Shown: positions 43,365 through 52,545 of the stretch, in pieces
How positions within the stretch are numbered: the first letter of the stretch is position 1
How the letters are laid out: the number at the start of each line of letters is the position of its first letter
DNA from: an uncultured Erysipelotrichaceae bacterium
Lineage (GTDB): Bacteria > Bacillota_I > Bacilli_A > Erysipelotrichales > Erysipelotrichaceae
Reading direction: 5' to 3'
DNA: 64,000 nt
Assembly (NCBI GenBank): GCA_947385085.1
Contig: CANDJN010000007.1
Location: 1 to 64,000, forward strand
Made by a program: the position numbers and the translations under genes
Notes under the pieces: generated by a model
Databases searched by the model: none
What the model was told of the DNA's origin: nothing
What the model saw: the letters and a program-made list of their open reading frames with translations, nothing else

Positions 43365-45076
43365 GCGATTCCCTCCCTTGCGATATGTTGCGAAAGGCAG
43401 ATTTCGCGATAAACATCACAGGAATCAAAGAGCTTTTGATGGGTGCCCATTCCGGCAATTCGTCCTTGATCCATGACGATAATGCGATCTAAATTCCAGA
43501 TGGTAGCGACACGCTGCGATATAATGATCTTGGTCATGTCATGTTGCAATGCCAGTGCTTGACGCAGCTTGGCATCAGTCTCGAAATCCAAAGCACTGAA
43601 GGAATCATCAAAGATGATAATATCAGAATGACGCAACAGTCCCCGAGCGATGCAGATGCGCTGCCGCTGTCCGCCGGACAAATTTTTTCCTCCCGCTTCA
43701 ATGCGCATGGACAATCCTTCGCCCTTAGCCGTAACGAAATCCGCAGCTTGTGCCTGATGCAGTGCTTCCCACATTTTCTCATCATCAGCCACAGGATTGC
43801 CGTATAACAAGTTATCCTTCAAGGTACCGGAAAACAGTTCATTTTTCTGGGGAACCAAGGTAATCAAATGTTGTAATATTGTCGCATCATAATCCTTGAC
43901 ACTGCGGCCAAACAGTTTCATATCTGGACAAGGATAAAAATTCATCATCACCGCAGCTAATGTAGATTTTCCGCTGCCGGTTCCCCCAATAATGCCAATT
44001 GTTTCATTTTTATGAATGGCTAATGAAATGTCAATTAACGAAGGATGAGCCGCATTTGGATAGCTGAATTGCATATGTTCACAGAACAGAGCCAATTGTG
44101 GATTACATTTTTCCTGTGCTGGTCCAGAAGTAATGGGAATTTCCACCGCTAATAACTCACTGATGCGGCAAGCACTGGCACTTGCTTTGGAAAAAATGAC
44201 AATGAGATTGGAGGTAGCCACTAATGCCAATAATATTTGAGTCGCATAGTTGATAAAGGCAATTAATGTACCGGCTGGTATGGCTTTGGGCAGAGAAAGA
44301 ATACCGCTGATTAACAATACGATGATTGCACCGTTGATGATTAGTGCAGTAATGGGATTCAATAAGGCTGAGATGCGGGCAATCCGTGTCATTTGCACTT
44401 GTAGATCCATTCCGGCATCATCCAATCGCTTGCTTTCAAATTTTTGTGATAGAAAGGCACGGATTACTCGGACTCCGCTTAAATTCTGTTCCAAGATATT
44501 CAAAAAATGGTCGAATTTCTCCTGATAGATTTGATAATATGGCGTGGTAATACGACTGTATAAATACAAGGTTATGACAATTAAGGGAATGGTAGCCAAT
44601 AAAATGAGCGATAGATGCAAGTCCAAAATCATCGCCATTATTACGGCACCAATTACGATGAACGGGGCGCGAACTGCCAAGCGAATGAGCATGGCAACCG
44701 CTAGTTGAACCTGATCCACATCGTTGCCGATGCGCATCAATAAAGTAGCGGGTGGAAAACGATCCAGGTCTTCAAAGGAAAAGCGCATAATTCGCTGAAA
44801 CAGAGTATTGCGCATATCCGTCCCAAATCCTTGTGAAGCAAGTGAAGCCTGATATTGACAAACCAATGAAAAACCAAACCCGATCAGAACCATAAGGATC
44901 ATGAGTATGCCATAAGTATAAACGATCGTTTGATCGTGTTTCAGTACTCCCTGATCAATCATAAAAGCCATGATGGTCGGCAAAATCAGCTCCAGAAGCG
45001 CTTCAATCCATTTACACAGCGGCCCGATGATACATTGTTTTTTATACGGCTTTAAATATGATATGAGTTCCTTCAT
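43361..45076 (-). CDS. ABC exporter half-transporter with degenerate Walker B
   Basis: 571 residues, the first gene of the pair. Six membrane helices, then an ATPase with Walker A GGTGSGKST, signature LSGGQRQRICIARG and Walker B IIIFDDSFSALD, in which Asp replaces the catalytic Glu. The H-loop region also deviates: VATIW follows SQR where HR is usual, so the switch His appears to be Gln (IIISQRVATI). This is the pattern of the non-hydrolysing site in heterodimeric exporters. GGGAAAG lies upstream of the ATG. Confidence 0.92.
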   Translation of the reverse strand: MKELISYLKPYKKQCIIGPLCKWIEALLELILPTIMAFMIDQGVLKHDQTIVYTYGILMILMVLIGFGFSLVCQYQASLASQGFGTDMRNTLFQRIMRFSFEDLDRFPPATLLMRIGNDVDQVQLAVAMLIRLAVRAPFIVIGAVIMAMILDLHLSLILLATIPLIVITLYLYSRITTPYYQIYQEKFDHFLNILEQNLSGVRVIRAFLSQKFESKRLDDAGMDLQVQMTRIARISALLNPITALIINGAIIVLLISGILSLPKAIPAGTLIAFINYATQILLALVATSNLIVIFSKASASACRISELLAVEIPITSGPAQEKCNPQLALFCEHMQFSYPNAAHPSLIDISLAIHKNETIGIIGGTGSGKSTLAAVMMNFYPCPDMKLFGRSVKDYDATILQHLITLVPQKNELFSGTLKDNLLYGNPVADDEKMWEALHQAQAADFVTAKGEGLSMRIEAGGKNLSGGQRQRICIARGLLRHSDIIIFDDSFSALDFETDAKLRQALALQHDMTKIIISQRVATIWNLDRIIVMDQGRIAGMGTHQKLFDSCDVYREICLSQHIAREGIA

Positions 45077-45197
45077 GTACTTTCCCTTCTTTATTACATC
45101 ACTTCATTATTTATATTCTGCATTATTTTATCATAACTATCCTTGGAATTAAACTGGTTGTGTTTATGTAAGCGCCCATCATCAATTAAAAACACGA

Positions 45198-45228
45198 TGA
45201 AAAAAGCAGAAGCACTCGCCTCTGCTTT
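45198..45228 (-). terminator. Terminator of the minus-strand membrane protein gene
   Basis: On the minus strand TAAAGCAGAGG pairs with CTTCTGCTTT and is followed by TTTT (45202-45198 region). Confidence 0.7.
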
Positions 45229-45838
45229 AATAATCTTCTTCCACCACATGATACTGCAAGTAAAGCATATACGCTACTTCATAAATCCATAGGAAGATGA
45301 TGAAATACACGTTGGAGAAATAGCATATGACACTGATAAAGGCAAACATAAACAGATCGCCGTATGTATAAATCAAAGGAAGCTTCTGACGCCGCGCAAA
45401 GATGATTTTGGCAATTAACAGAATCGCTGTTATCACAGCCGGTATGAAGATCCAAAACCATGACAGAGAGCCTTTGACAAAAGCAGTTAAGGTGATTAAG
45501 GTAATGGAATAGGCGACCATGGCAAAGAATCCGGTATAAGTGATTTGATCACATTCTTTCATTTTTGTTTGATAGCGTTCATGCCATTTTCGATACTTTT
45601 TGCTTTCTTCTACTGCCCATTTCTTTGCGTTGTGATGGGTAAAAACATCGACATTTGTGTTTTCTTGTTGTTTTTTTACCAGTTCATGAATGGTTTTGCG
45701 CAGAAAGAAATTACATTCATGCGCGCTGTAATTTTCATCATGAACATTTTCCAAAAGCAGTTCATAAAGCTTTCGGTATTCACCGTTTAAGCTAGAAGCC
45801 ACTGTCTGTGTTTTACGACTTAATTTATTTTTCATCAT
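45227..45838 (-). CDS. Uncharacterised membrane protein with soluble helical N-terminus
   Basis: 203 residues. Residues 1 to about 95 are polar and helical (DENYSAHECNFFLRK, KKWAVEESKKYRKW), followed by four membrane segments. The layout recalls DUF1048/DUF1129-type proteins, but I cannot assign it. Two adjacent ATG codons could start, with GAGGCGATA just before. It is a single gene with its own terminator, divergent from sbcD. Confidence 0.6.
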   Translation of the reverse strand: MMKNKLSRKTQTVASSLNGEYRKLYELLLENVHDENYSAHECNFFLRKTIHELVKKQQENTNVDVFTHHNAKKWAVEESKKYRKWHERYQTKMKECDQITYTGFFAMVAYSITLITLTAFVKGSLSWFWIFIPAVITAILLIAKIIFARRQKLPLIYTYGDLFMFAFISVICYFSNVYFIIFLWIYEVAYMLYLQYHVVEEDY

Positions 45839-45979
45839 TATCGCCTCATTATCTTTTCTATTTTAACATAAAAGTAAAAGAAAGAGAAAGAAAAAAACAG
45901 AAAAGTTGTAAATGGATGTTGTGCTACAAACGTTGATAATAAGAATAAGGTAAAAAGCGCTATGTGGGTGAAATAGTGA

Positions 45980-46007
45980 TTGCTTAATCAGGGAATCATG
46001 ATAAAAT
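45980..46007 (+). promoter_or_regulatory. Probable promoter of sbcDC
   Basis: TTGCTT (45980-45985), a 16-bp spacer and TAAAAT (46002-46007), 21 bp before the sbcD start. Confidence 0.5.
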
Positions 46008-46028
46008 AGGAAAGAAAAGAGGCAGTTT

Positions 46029-47132
46029 ATGAAGATATTACATACATCGGATTGGCATTTGGGAATACAACTACATCGTCATTCTCTGATTGAAGATCAG
46101 CGTTATATGCTAGAGCAGCTGTATCAAATAGTTGAGGAAGAACACATTTCCATAGTTTTATTATGCGGTGATGTGTATGACACGACCCTCGCTACCAAGG
46201 ATGCCATTATGTTATTTGATGAAGCTATGAAGATGTTATGTCAAACGCTGAAATGTCAGGTGATTGTCATTGCAGGAAATCATGATTCCCATGTTCGATT
46301 ATCTGCGATGCATGATTTACTCCATGATCAAGGCTTGCATTTGTATGGATTGTTAGAAGAAGCACCGAGACCGTTAACGATTGGTGATGTTGATTTTTAC
46401 TGTGTTCCCTTTATTCATAAAGATACCCTTGCTCGTATTTATGATCAATCGTTTACAACATATGAGGAAGCTTTCACATGCTTGATGGATGATATTCGCT
46501 CTCGTAAAAATAAGCGACGACAATTTGTTTTGGCGCATGCATTTGTGAGCGGCGCAAGTGTCGGTGAGAGTGATCGATTGGCAATGGTGGGAGGGGCGGA
46601 TCACATCAGCTGTGAGGTGTTTCACGATATGGATTATGTTGCTTTAGGGCATTTACATAAGAAACAGGCTTGTTCCAAGCATATTCGATACAGTGGATCC
46701 CCATTGGCTTATGCGTTTTCCGAAACTAAGGAGAAAAGTGTGACCATCATTGACAGTGATACGATGGAGATACAAGTGAGGCCGTTAAAACCGCTGCACT
46801 CCCTTGTGACGCTGGAAGGAGATTATAAAGATGTGATGGTAATGCTGCCTGAGCATCAAAATGATTATGTGAAAATTATCTTGAAGGATCAGGGTATTCA
46901 GTATGAGTTATTGGAATTCATCCGCGAGCGCTGTCCTTATTTGCTGACGATGCAGGCATGGCAAAAGGATGAAATGATCGAATATCAATCGGTTTTGGCA
47001 AATGAGTTAGAGCAGTTAACCGATGAAGAAATCTTAAGTCGTTTTTTCCATGACTATCATGATCGAGCAATCACGGATGAGGAATTGGTATGGTTCCGTG
47101 AAGCTAAGGAAGGTATGATGTCATGCGAATAG
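46029..47132 (+). CDS. sbcD: Exonuclease SbcD (Mre11-type nuclease subunit)
   Basis: 367 residues. Metallophosphoesterase motifs in order: TSDWHLG, GDVYD, AGNHDSH, AHAFVSG and GHLHKKQ. With SbcC it forms the nuclease that opens hairpins and cleans blocked DNA ends. GAGGCAG lies before ATG 46029, and it overlaps sbcC by 10 bp. The C-terminal capping region is of normal length. Confidence 0.96.
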   Translation: MKILHTSDWHLGIQLHRHSLIEDQRYMLEQLYQIVEEEHISIVLLCGDVYDTTLATKDAIMLFDEAMKMLCQTLKCQVIVIAGNHDSHVRLSAMHDLLHDQGLHLYGLLEEAPRPLTIGDVDFYCVPFIHKDTLARIYDQSFTTYEEAFTCLMDDIRSRKNKRRQFVLAHAFVSGASVGESDRLAMVGGADHISCEVFHDMDYVALGHLHKKQACSKHIRYSGSPLAYAFSETKEKSVTIIDSDTMEIQVRPLKPLHSLVTLEGDYKDVMVMLPEHQNDYVKIILKDQGIQYELLEFIRERCPYLLTMQAWQKDEMIEYQSVLANELEQLTDEEILSRFFHDYHDRAITDEELVWFREAKEGMMSCE

Positions 47133-50100
47133 AGCGATTATCTTTACAGGCCTTTGGGCCCTATGTAAAGCGGCAGGATATTAATCTGGAGGAATTGGCA
47201 AAGCATCACTTGTTTTTGATACGCGGTGCGACCGGTGCCGGTAAAACCGTTATTCTTGATGCAATAACTTATGCACTGTATGGCAAGAGCAGCGGTGGCG
47301 AACGCGGTGATTTGCAAGCAATGCGCTCACGGCTTGCGAGTGATGATCTGCCAACGACGGTTGAACTGATTTTTTCTATCCATGCAAAGCGGTATCGTTT
47401 TTATCGGGAAATCAAGATCGGAAAAAAACGCAATGGTGAACCATTGTATAAGATGAATGTGAACGGTGGGGAATTACGTAATGGAACTTTTTATCCGTTT
47501 TTTGAAAATTGCAAAATCAGTGCGTTGGAAAAACAGGCAGAAAAGTTAATCGGCTTTACCCATGCGCAGTTTATTCGCACTGTGATGCTGCCGCAGGGAA
47601 AGTTTGAACGCTTGCTGGTGTCAAACAGTGAAGAAAAGCAGGAAATTTTAAAGACGCTGTTTGAAAGTGATAAATGGAACGCTTTGTGTGAAGTGATGAG
47701 TGAGCAGTGCAAACAAAAGAAGCTGGAATTGGATTTGTTACAGCAGCAAAGATCAGATTGCTTGGTGCAGGGGAACGTGAGCACATGGGAGGAATTCGTT
47801 CAACGATGTGAACAGTTAAAATTGCAGGAACAAACAGAAAATAAAATATTGCAGGAAGAAAAGATAAAGTGGGATAGCTTTCGCAAGATGCTGGAGGAAC
47901 AGATTACATTACATCAATGTGCGCAGCGGCTTCAAGCCAATCGCGAGCAATTACAGAAGTTATCGAGTCAAGGGGAGGCGATGCGGCAGTTGCGCGAACA
48001 AGTGCGCATTGCACAGTCTTATCAACAGATTTTTCCATATGTGAAGGCATGGCAGGAGGAATCCATACGATTACAAGAAATTACCGGACAAAAGCAACAA
48101 AGCTTTTTATCAAAGCTCCATTATGAAGAGCGTAGGAAAGAGTTGCAAAAGCAGCAGCCTCAATGGGAAGTGAAGCAGCAGCGGTGTGAGGAAGCAAAGC
48201 AACTGCAAGCACAATGGGAAGAACAGCTGGAGCACTGGCAGCAAAGACGGCAATGGGAAGCACAAGAACAAACGATGAAACAGCAGCTGGCGCAAGTATT
48301 GCACGATCAAAAAACATTGGATGAGCAAGTTCAGTCTATAATTAAGCAGGAACAGTATTATCGTGAAAATGAACAGCGTTTCCATCAAAAATACGATGAT
48401 TATTTACAATGGGTGAAGGAAGAATCACTTTGGCAGCAGCGAAAGGAAGCGCAGATAAGCGAGCAGCAGATCACGCAGCAGCTTGCTGCTTGGAATGAGC
48501 AGATTCATATGCATGAAGTCGATTTGAAGCAGGCACAGGTAGCAAAACAGGTGGCACAAAGCGCACATGAAAAGCTTTATCAGAAGTATTTGGATGACAG
48601 TGCTGCTTTGTTATCGTCACTTTTACAAGAGGGAGAACCGTGTCCGATTTGTGGTTCTATCGAACATCCTTATCAAAAGAAAGCACGCACGCAACTGGTG
48701 GAGCATCACCGCTTGCAGGATGCTAAGGAGCAGTGGGAAAAATGCCAATCGCAAACGCAAGAGCTTCAAACATGGCTAAAACAGGCGGCACTTCGTAAGA
48801 AAGAATTACAGGTGCGTGTGACACAGCAGCAAGCACGGCGATCGGCACTGGGGACTCCTTATTCACATGGCGAGCATGAGCAGGTGCGAAAGCGGATTGA
48901 TGAAGCACAGCAGGCACAAAAGCAGCTGGCAGTGCAAAAGCAGGCATGGGATGAATGTGTTGTACAGCGGCAGGAGCAGGAACAAAAAATAGCATCACTG
49001 CAAAAGCAAGAACAAGAATATCGGCAACAGTTGGCGATATTGCATACAAAAATGCAGGAGCGATTTGCACAGGAAGTATGGGTAGATGAGAATTTGTTAC
49101 AGCAGCAGATAGCAGAGCAGAAAGCTGCTGTACAAACGGCACAAGAGCAGATTACGGCTTGGAAGAGTGAATGGGAACAAGTACAGATTGCATTGGCACA
49201 ACAGCAGACGTCCTATCAGCATTATGAAGCACAATGGCTGTTGCAGCAGGAAAAAGTCCAACAGTGCAAAATCGCATTGGAACAACAAAATTATGCGGAT
49301 TTGGATTGGAATGCCAGTCTACCCAATGCCAATGAAATCACCCAGATGGAGGAAAAATTGAAGGACTATGATTTGGCACTGGAACGCATTCAGGGGGCCA
49401 TTCATGAATGGGAAGAGCAGCTGCAAGGGAAGGAATTGCTTGATTTGGCACAGTTAAAACAGCAGTGTTCCCAAAGTGAAAAAGCGTATCATCAGCATTA
49501 TCAGCATCATTTGGAGCTGCAAAGTCAACGGGAGCGGATTGTGGAATTACAGCAGCAATATCAACGCGTACAGGATGCTTATGAAATGGCACTTTTGCAA
49601 TATCATAAGCGTAGCGATTTCGTAAAGGCAATGCGTGGAGATACGGGAATCGGAATCGAACGCTATGTGCTTGGCATCATGCTTTCAAGCATTACGCAGA
49701 CGGCAAATGAACTGTTGCGTCATGTACACGGAGGTCGTTATGCAATATATCGCAGTGATGAAGCAACCGGAAAAAAGCGAAAATTCGGATTGGAGCTAAG
49801 CATCTACGACAGCCATTCGTGTTCTTTACGCAGTGTGGTTTCGTTATCCGGTGGTGAAAAGTTTCTTGTATCGCTGGCACTCTCCTTGGCGCTATCCACT
49901 GTTGTGCAATCACGCAGCGGCAGTGTTGTCATGGAAACGATGTTTATTGATGAAGGATTTGGATCACTGGATGAGCAAAGCATTGCGGATGCCATGCAAT
50001 TGCTTCATCATATGACAAAAGGTAAGGGGTGGATTGGGATTATTTCGCATGTAGAACTGTTAAAAGAGAACATCCCATATGGCATTGAAGTATGCAAACA

Positions 50101-50134
50101 AAAAGAAGGCAGCAGTATTCGTATGCTGATTTAG
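47123..50134 (+). CDS. sbcC: Exonuclease SbcC (Rad50-type SMC ATPase subunit)
   Basis: 1003 residues. N-terminal Walker A GATGAGKTVILDAITYALYG; two very long coiled-coil arms that are unusually rich in glutamine; a central zinc-hook CPICGS near residue 510; and a C-terminal signature LSGGEKFLVSLALS with Walker B FIDEGFGSLDE. It drives the nuclease partner encoded upstream. Several long frames opposite this gene arise from the Gln-rich CAG/CAA bias and are not genes. Confidence 0.96.
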   Translation: MRIERLSLQAFGPYVKRQDINLEELAKHHLFLIRGATGAGKTVILDAITYALYGKSSGGERGDLQAMRSRLASDDLPTTVELIFSIHAKRYRFYREIKIGKKRNGEPLYKMNVNGGELRNGTFYPFFENCKISALEKQAEKLIGFTHAQFIRTVMLPQGKFERLLVSNSEEKQEILKTLFESDKWNALCEVMSEQCKQKKLELDLLQQQRSDCLVQGNVSTWEEFVQRCEQLKLQEQTENKILQEEKIKWDSFRKMLEEQITLHQCAQRLQANREQLQKLSSQGEAMRQLREQVRIAQSYQQIFPYVKAWQEESIRLQEITGQKQQSFLSKLHYEERRKELQKQQPQWEVKQQRCEEAKQLQAQWEEQLEHWQQRRQWEAQEQTMKQQLAQVLHDQKTLDEQVQSIIKQEQYYRENEQRFHQKYDDYLQWVKEESLWQQRKEAQISEQQITQQLAAWNEQIHMHEVDLKQAQVAKQVAQSAHEKLYQKYLDDSAALLSSLLQEGEPCPICGSIEHPYQKKARTQLVEHHRLQDAKEQWEKCQSQTQELQTWLKQAALRKKELQVRVTQQQARRSALGTPYSHGEHEQVRKRIDEAQQAQKQLAVQKQAWDECVVQRQEQEQKIASLQKQEQEYRQQLAILHTKMQERFAQEVWVDENLLQQQIAEQKAAVQTAQEQITAWKSEWEQVQIALAQQQTSYQHYEAQWLLQQEKVQQCKIALEQQNYADLDWNASLPNANEITQMEEKLKDYDLALERIQGAIHEWEEQLQGKELLDLAQLKQQCSQSEKAYHQHYQHHLELQSQRERIVELQQQYQRVQDAYEMALLQYHKRSDFVKAMRGDTGIGIERYVLGIMLSSITQTANELLRHVHGGRYAIYRSDEATGKKRKFGLELSIYDSHSCSLRSVVSLSGGEKFLVSLALSLALSTVVQSRSGSVVMETMFIDEGFGSLDEQSIADAMQLLHHMTKGKGWIGIISHVELLKENIPYGIEVCKQKEGSSIRMLI

Positions 50135-50149
50135 AAAAGAGGAATAAAA

Positions 50150-50887
50150 ATGATTGATACATTGGTATCTTATCTTAACGAAAGCACAACGGCCGTTTTT
50201 TTCGGCGGTGCCGGTGTCAGCACGGAATCAGGAATTCCTGATTTTCGCTCTAGTGCCGGTATTTATAGTCATAAGACATATCCTTATCCGGCGGAGCATA
50301 TGATCTCTGCGGATTTCTTTTATGCTCATCCGAATCAATTTTATGATTTTTATTTTCATGAGATGATTTATCCGGATGCCAAGCCGAATGCAGCTCACAC
50401 CGCTTTGGCAAAATTGGAGAAAATGGGCAAATTGAAGGCGGTCATTACGCAGAATATTGATGGCTTGCATCAAGCGGCAGGCAGTCGGGAAGTGCTGGAA
50501 CTTCACGGATCTGTTCATCGCAATCGCTGTATCCATTGTCATGCGCCTTATGATTTGGCTGCGATGTTGGCGCAGCGAAATAGCGTTCCACACTGTCCCA
50601 AATGTCATCATATTTTGAAGCCGGAAGTGGTGCTTTATGGCGAGGCATTGGATGGTAACGTAATGGAGCGTGCTATCGCTTATATTGCATCCGCAGATTT
50701 GTTAATTGTTGGAGGAACTTCGCTTGTCGTTTATCCGGCAGCTGGCCTGCTGCGCTATTTTAAAGGTAAGCATCTTGTTTTAATTAACCGTTCCCATACG
50801 GCGATGGACGATCTTGCCGATGTGGTAATTCATGAGGCGATCGGCGAAGTGATGAATAAAGTGATGGCTCAATTAACAACTATTTAA
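50150..50887 (+). CDS. cobB: Sir2-family NAD-dependent protein deacylase
   Basis: 245 residues. Motifs: GAGVSTESGIPDFRS for NAD binding, QNIDGLHQAAGS, catalytic His in ELHGS, and the zinc ribbon CIHCHAPYD with CPKCH, of typical bacterial class U layout. It removes acyl groups from lysines using NAD and releases nicotinamide, which the PncA/PncB pair encoded 17 kb upstream can recycle. It starts 15 bp after sbcC with AGAGGAATAA before the ATG, so it may be co-transcribed with sbcDC. Confidence 0.94.
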   Translation: MIDTLVSYLNESTTAVFFGGAGVSTESGIPDFRSSAGIYSHKTYPYPAEHMISADFFYAHPNQFYDFYFHEMIYPDAKPNAAHTALAKLEKMGKLKAVITQNIDGLHQAAGSREVLELHGSVHRNRCIHCHAPYDLAAMLAQRNSVPHCPKCHHILKPEVVLYGEALDGNVMERAIAYIASADLLIVGGTSLVVYPAAGLLRYFKGKHLVLINRSHTAMDDLADVVIHEAIGEVMNKVMAQLTTI

Positions 50888-50996
50888 ATGGTGTTATTCT
50901 TACAAGATTCATAAATATAGAAAAACTGTCTTACTTTATTGTAGGATGCTTTTGCTCATATAAAGTGATAATTTAAAGAATTAGGGGAGAAAGAAG

Positions 50997-51557
50997 ATGG
51001 AGCTAATACAATTTCCACAAAAGAATGATGACGCTGATATCGCAGACAAAATTATTTCTTTAGAAAATACTGTGTGGTTTCAAGATAAAGAAGATAGCGT
51101 ATTTCCATCAGCACCAGATACTTATGTGACATCGTTTGTCTTAATGGAGGATAACATCGCGATTTGTCATGTGGGAGTAAGGAAAACTATTTTATATCAT
51201 ATTGGTGAAGAGTATATAGCCTATGGACTGAGTGAAGTAGTAACGCATCCTCATTACCAGGGAAGAGGTTTCGCATCCCAAACCATAAAAAAGGCCGCGC
51301 AGTTCATTATTGCGCAACAACCCGATATCAGTATTTTTACCTGTACAAAAGAAAAGGTTGAATTTTATCAACGATGTGGCTGGGATGCTATGCCGGGAAC
51401 ATCTTTTGTTGGTGGTACGATAGAGAAACCATTTCGCAGTGACAGCATGAATTTAATAACAATGATGATGTTTCTGTCCCTCAAAAGCAAGCAACATAGG
51501 AAGGATTTTGAAAATACAGATGTCATTTTTGAATTAGGGGAAAATCAGCTTTGGTAA
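50997..51557 (+). CDS. GNAT-family N-acetyltransferase
   Basis: 186 residues. The acetyl-CoA-binding motif is seen as YGLSEVVTHPHYQGRGFASQ, followed by a typical helix, and a Tyr in EFYQRCGW serves as the common general acid position. The substrate is unknown. AGGGGAGAAAG precedes ATG 50997. A separate transcription unit is likely, as 109 bp separate it from the sirtuin gene. Confidence 0.88.
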   Translation: MELIQFPQKNDDADIADKIISLENTVWFQDKEDSVFPSAPDTYVTSFVLMEDNIAICHVGVRKTILYHIGEEYIAYGLSEVVTHPHYQGRGFASQTIKKAAQFIIAQQPDISIFTCTKEKVEFYQRCGWDAMPGTSFVGGTIEKPFRSDSMNLITMMMFLSLKSKQHRKDFENTDVIFELGENQLW

Positions 51558-52157
51558 AGTATCGTTTGTGTAACAGTGGAAGATGAAAAACTTAAGCATT
51601 GATGCGTTTTAGATGATTAGACCTTTGACTGCGACACACTCTCTGTGCCATAACTATGATCTGACAAAGCATCAAGCACGAATAACTAAGTATGCAAGGG
51701 CCTTATACTAGTGATGATCTAATCAAATTAGCTGAATTCACAAACGCAGTTTTAGTATATCGACTGGAAACAGGCAAGGTAATTTCAATGCTTACTTCTT
51801 TTTACTCAAAGTATGCATACCAGCATAGTTCCCTACTCCTTAACTTGGTTGTATTATACTGGCGCTATTTGTATTAGAGACAATCATTTGCATGATGACA
51901 TGTCGCTATACTCTGTTATATACTATTTCATGCCGTTATAGGCTGTTACAGCAAAAAAATATTACTGTCTATGATATTTGCTTATACTGTTATTATTCTA
52001 CTGTTATTTTTCGTTATGAGAGGTGGCTTTTTTGTGTTTTAGCATGAATTTTACACTGCATTTATACTGCATTTTGGCCTCGAATACTGCATATTTGCAT
52101 TTCTACTGCACAAAATTTACACTTGAATGCTATAAATCGCATAGCTTTTTGGCAAAG
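51558..52157. other. Gene-poor stretch between the GNAT gene and tRNA-Lys
   Basis: No convincing gene. A 61-codon frame at 51692-51877 lacks a ribosome binding site. The right half is AT-rich with repeated ACTGTTAT and ACTGCA words. The repeats next to tRNA-Lys are listed separately. The region could be the scar of an element that once sat at the tRNA 3' end. Confidence 0.5.
52055..52110. repeat. Four ACTGCA direct repeats in helical phase
   Basis: ACTGCA occurs at 52055-52060, 52066-52071, 52086-52091 and 52105-52110. The spacings of 11, 20 and 19 bp are close to one or two helical turns. It lies about 100 bp beyond the 3' end of tRNA-Lys. This is the appearance of a protein-binding array, for instance integrase arm sites. 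Confidence 0.6.
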
Positions 52158-52206
52158 AAAAAAAGCGTTTCGCCCTTTATTTAAAGGCTAAACCGCTATT
52201 TTTTTT
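52158..52206 (-). terminator. Terminator of tRNA-Lys
   Basis: On the minus strand TAGCGGTTTAGCCTTT pairs with AAAGGGCGAAACGCTT and is followed by a T-run; the A-run on the other side makes it potentially bidirectional. Confidence 0.7.
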
Positions 52207-52208
52207 AA

Positions 52209-52284
52209 TGGTGACCCCTCAGGGAATCGAACCCTGGACCCACTGATTAAGAGTCAGTTGCTCTGCCAGCTGAGCTAAGGAGTC
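52209..52284 (-). tRNA. tRNA-Lys (CTT)
   Basis: 76 nt including encoded CCA (TGG at 52209-52211 on the + strand). Acceptor GACTCCT pairs with AGGGGTC, the D-arm is GCTCAGCTGGCAGAGC, the anticodon stem ACTGA/TCAGT encloses the loop CTCTTAA (anticodon CTT), and the T-loop is GTTCGAT. The discriminator is A. Confidence 0.93.
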
Positions 52285-52360
52285 ATATGTAGCTGCTTGA
52301 CTATTATAACAAATTATAAATAAATTTCAAGACCTTTTTGGTATTTTCTGATTAAAGAAT

Positions 52361-52389
52361 TTGACAAATGATTTTGCTTATGATATTAT
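52361..52389 (+). promoter_or_regulatory. Promoter of the infC-rpmI-rplT operon
   Basis: A perfect TTGACA (52361-52366), a 17-bp spacer and TATTAT (52384-52389). Transcription should start near 52396, just ahead of the L20-type leader. Confidence 0.85.
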
Positions 52390-52395
52390 AAGCAA

Positions 52396-52545
52396 GCAGA
52401 AAAGTGAATGGAAAGTAGAAGCACCCCTTCTCACCTGATATCTGAAGATATAGGTAAATGCCGTATTACTCTTATGATTAAGATAACACATGACAGCGGG
52501 TGCGTATGCGTCCGCTTTTCTTATGGCAGTAAATTGGAGGTGTCT
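52396..52545 (+). ncRNA. L20-type autoregulatory leader of the infC operon
   Basis: About 150 nt of leader. GCACCC (52421-52426) is complementary to GGGTGC (52498-52503), the long-range pairing expected of L20 leaders. Between them ACCTGATATC and GATATAGGT form a local hairpin. GCGG (from 52496) and CCGC near 52512 form a second hairpin ending TTTTCTT, which could act as the attenuator. In Firmicutes, ribosomal protein L20 binds such leaders and lowers expression of infC, rpmI and rplT. Confidence 0.75.

Noticed and set aside
47491..49913. Several minus-strand frames within sbcC
   Set aside because: They mirror the Gln/Glu-rich coiled coil on the other strand and have no start signals.
51692..51877. 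61-codon frame in the gene-poor stretch
   Set aside because: No ribosome binding site and no recognisable family; the surrounding sequence looks non-coding.
52408..52545. N-terminal extension of infC from ATG 52408
   Set aside because: It runs through the structured L20-type leader and has no ribosome binding site. GGAGG points to ATT 52546.
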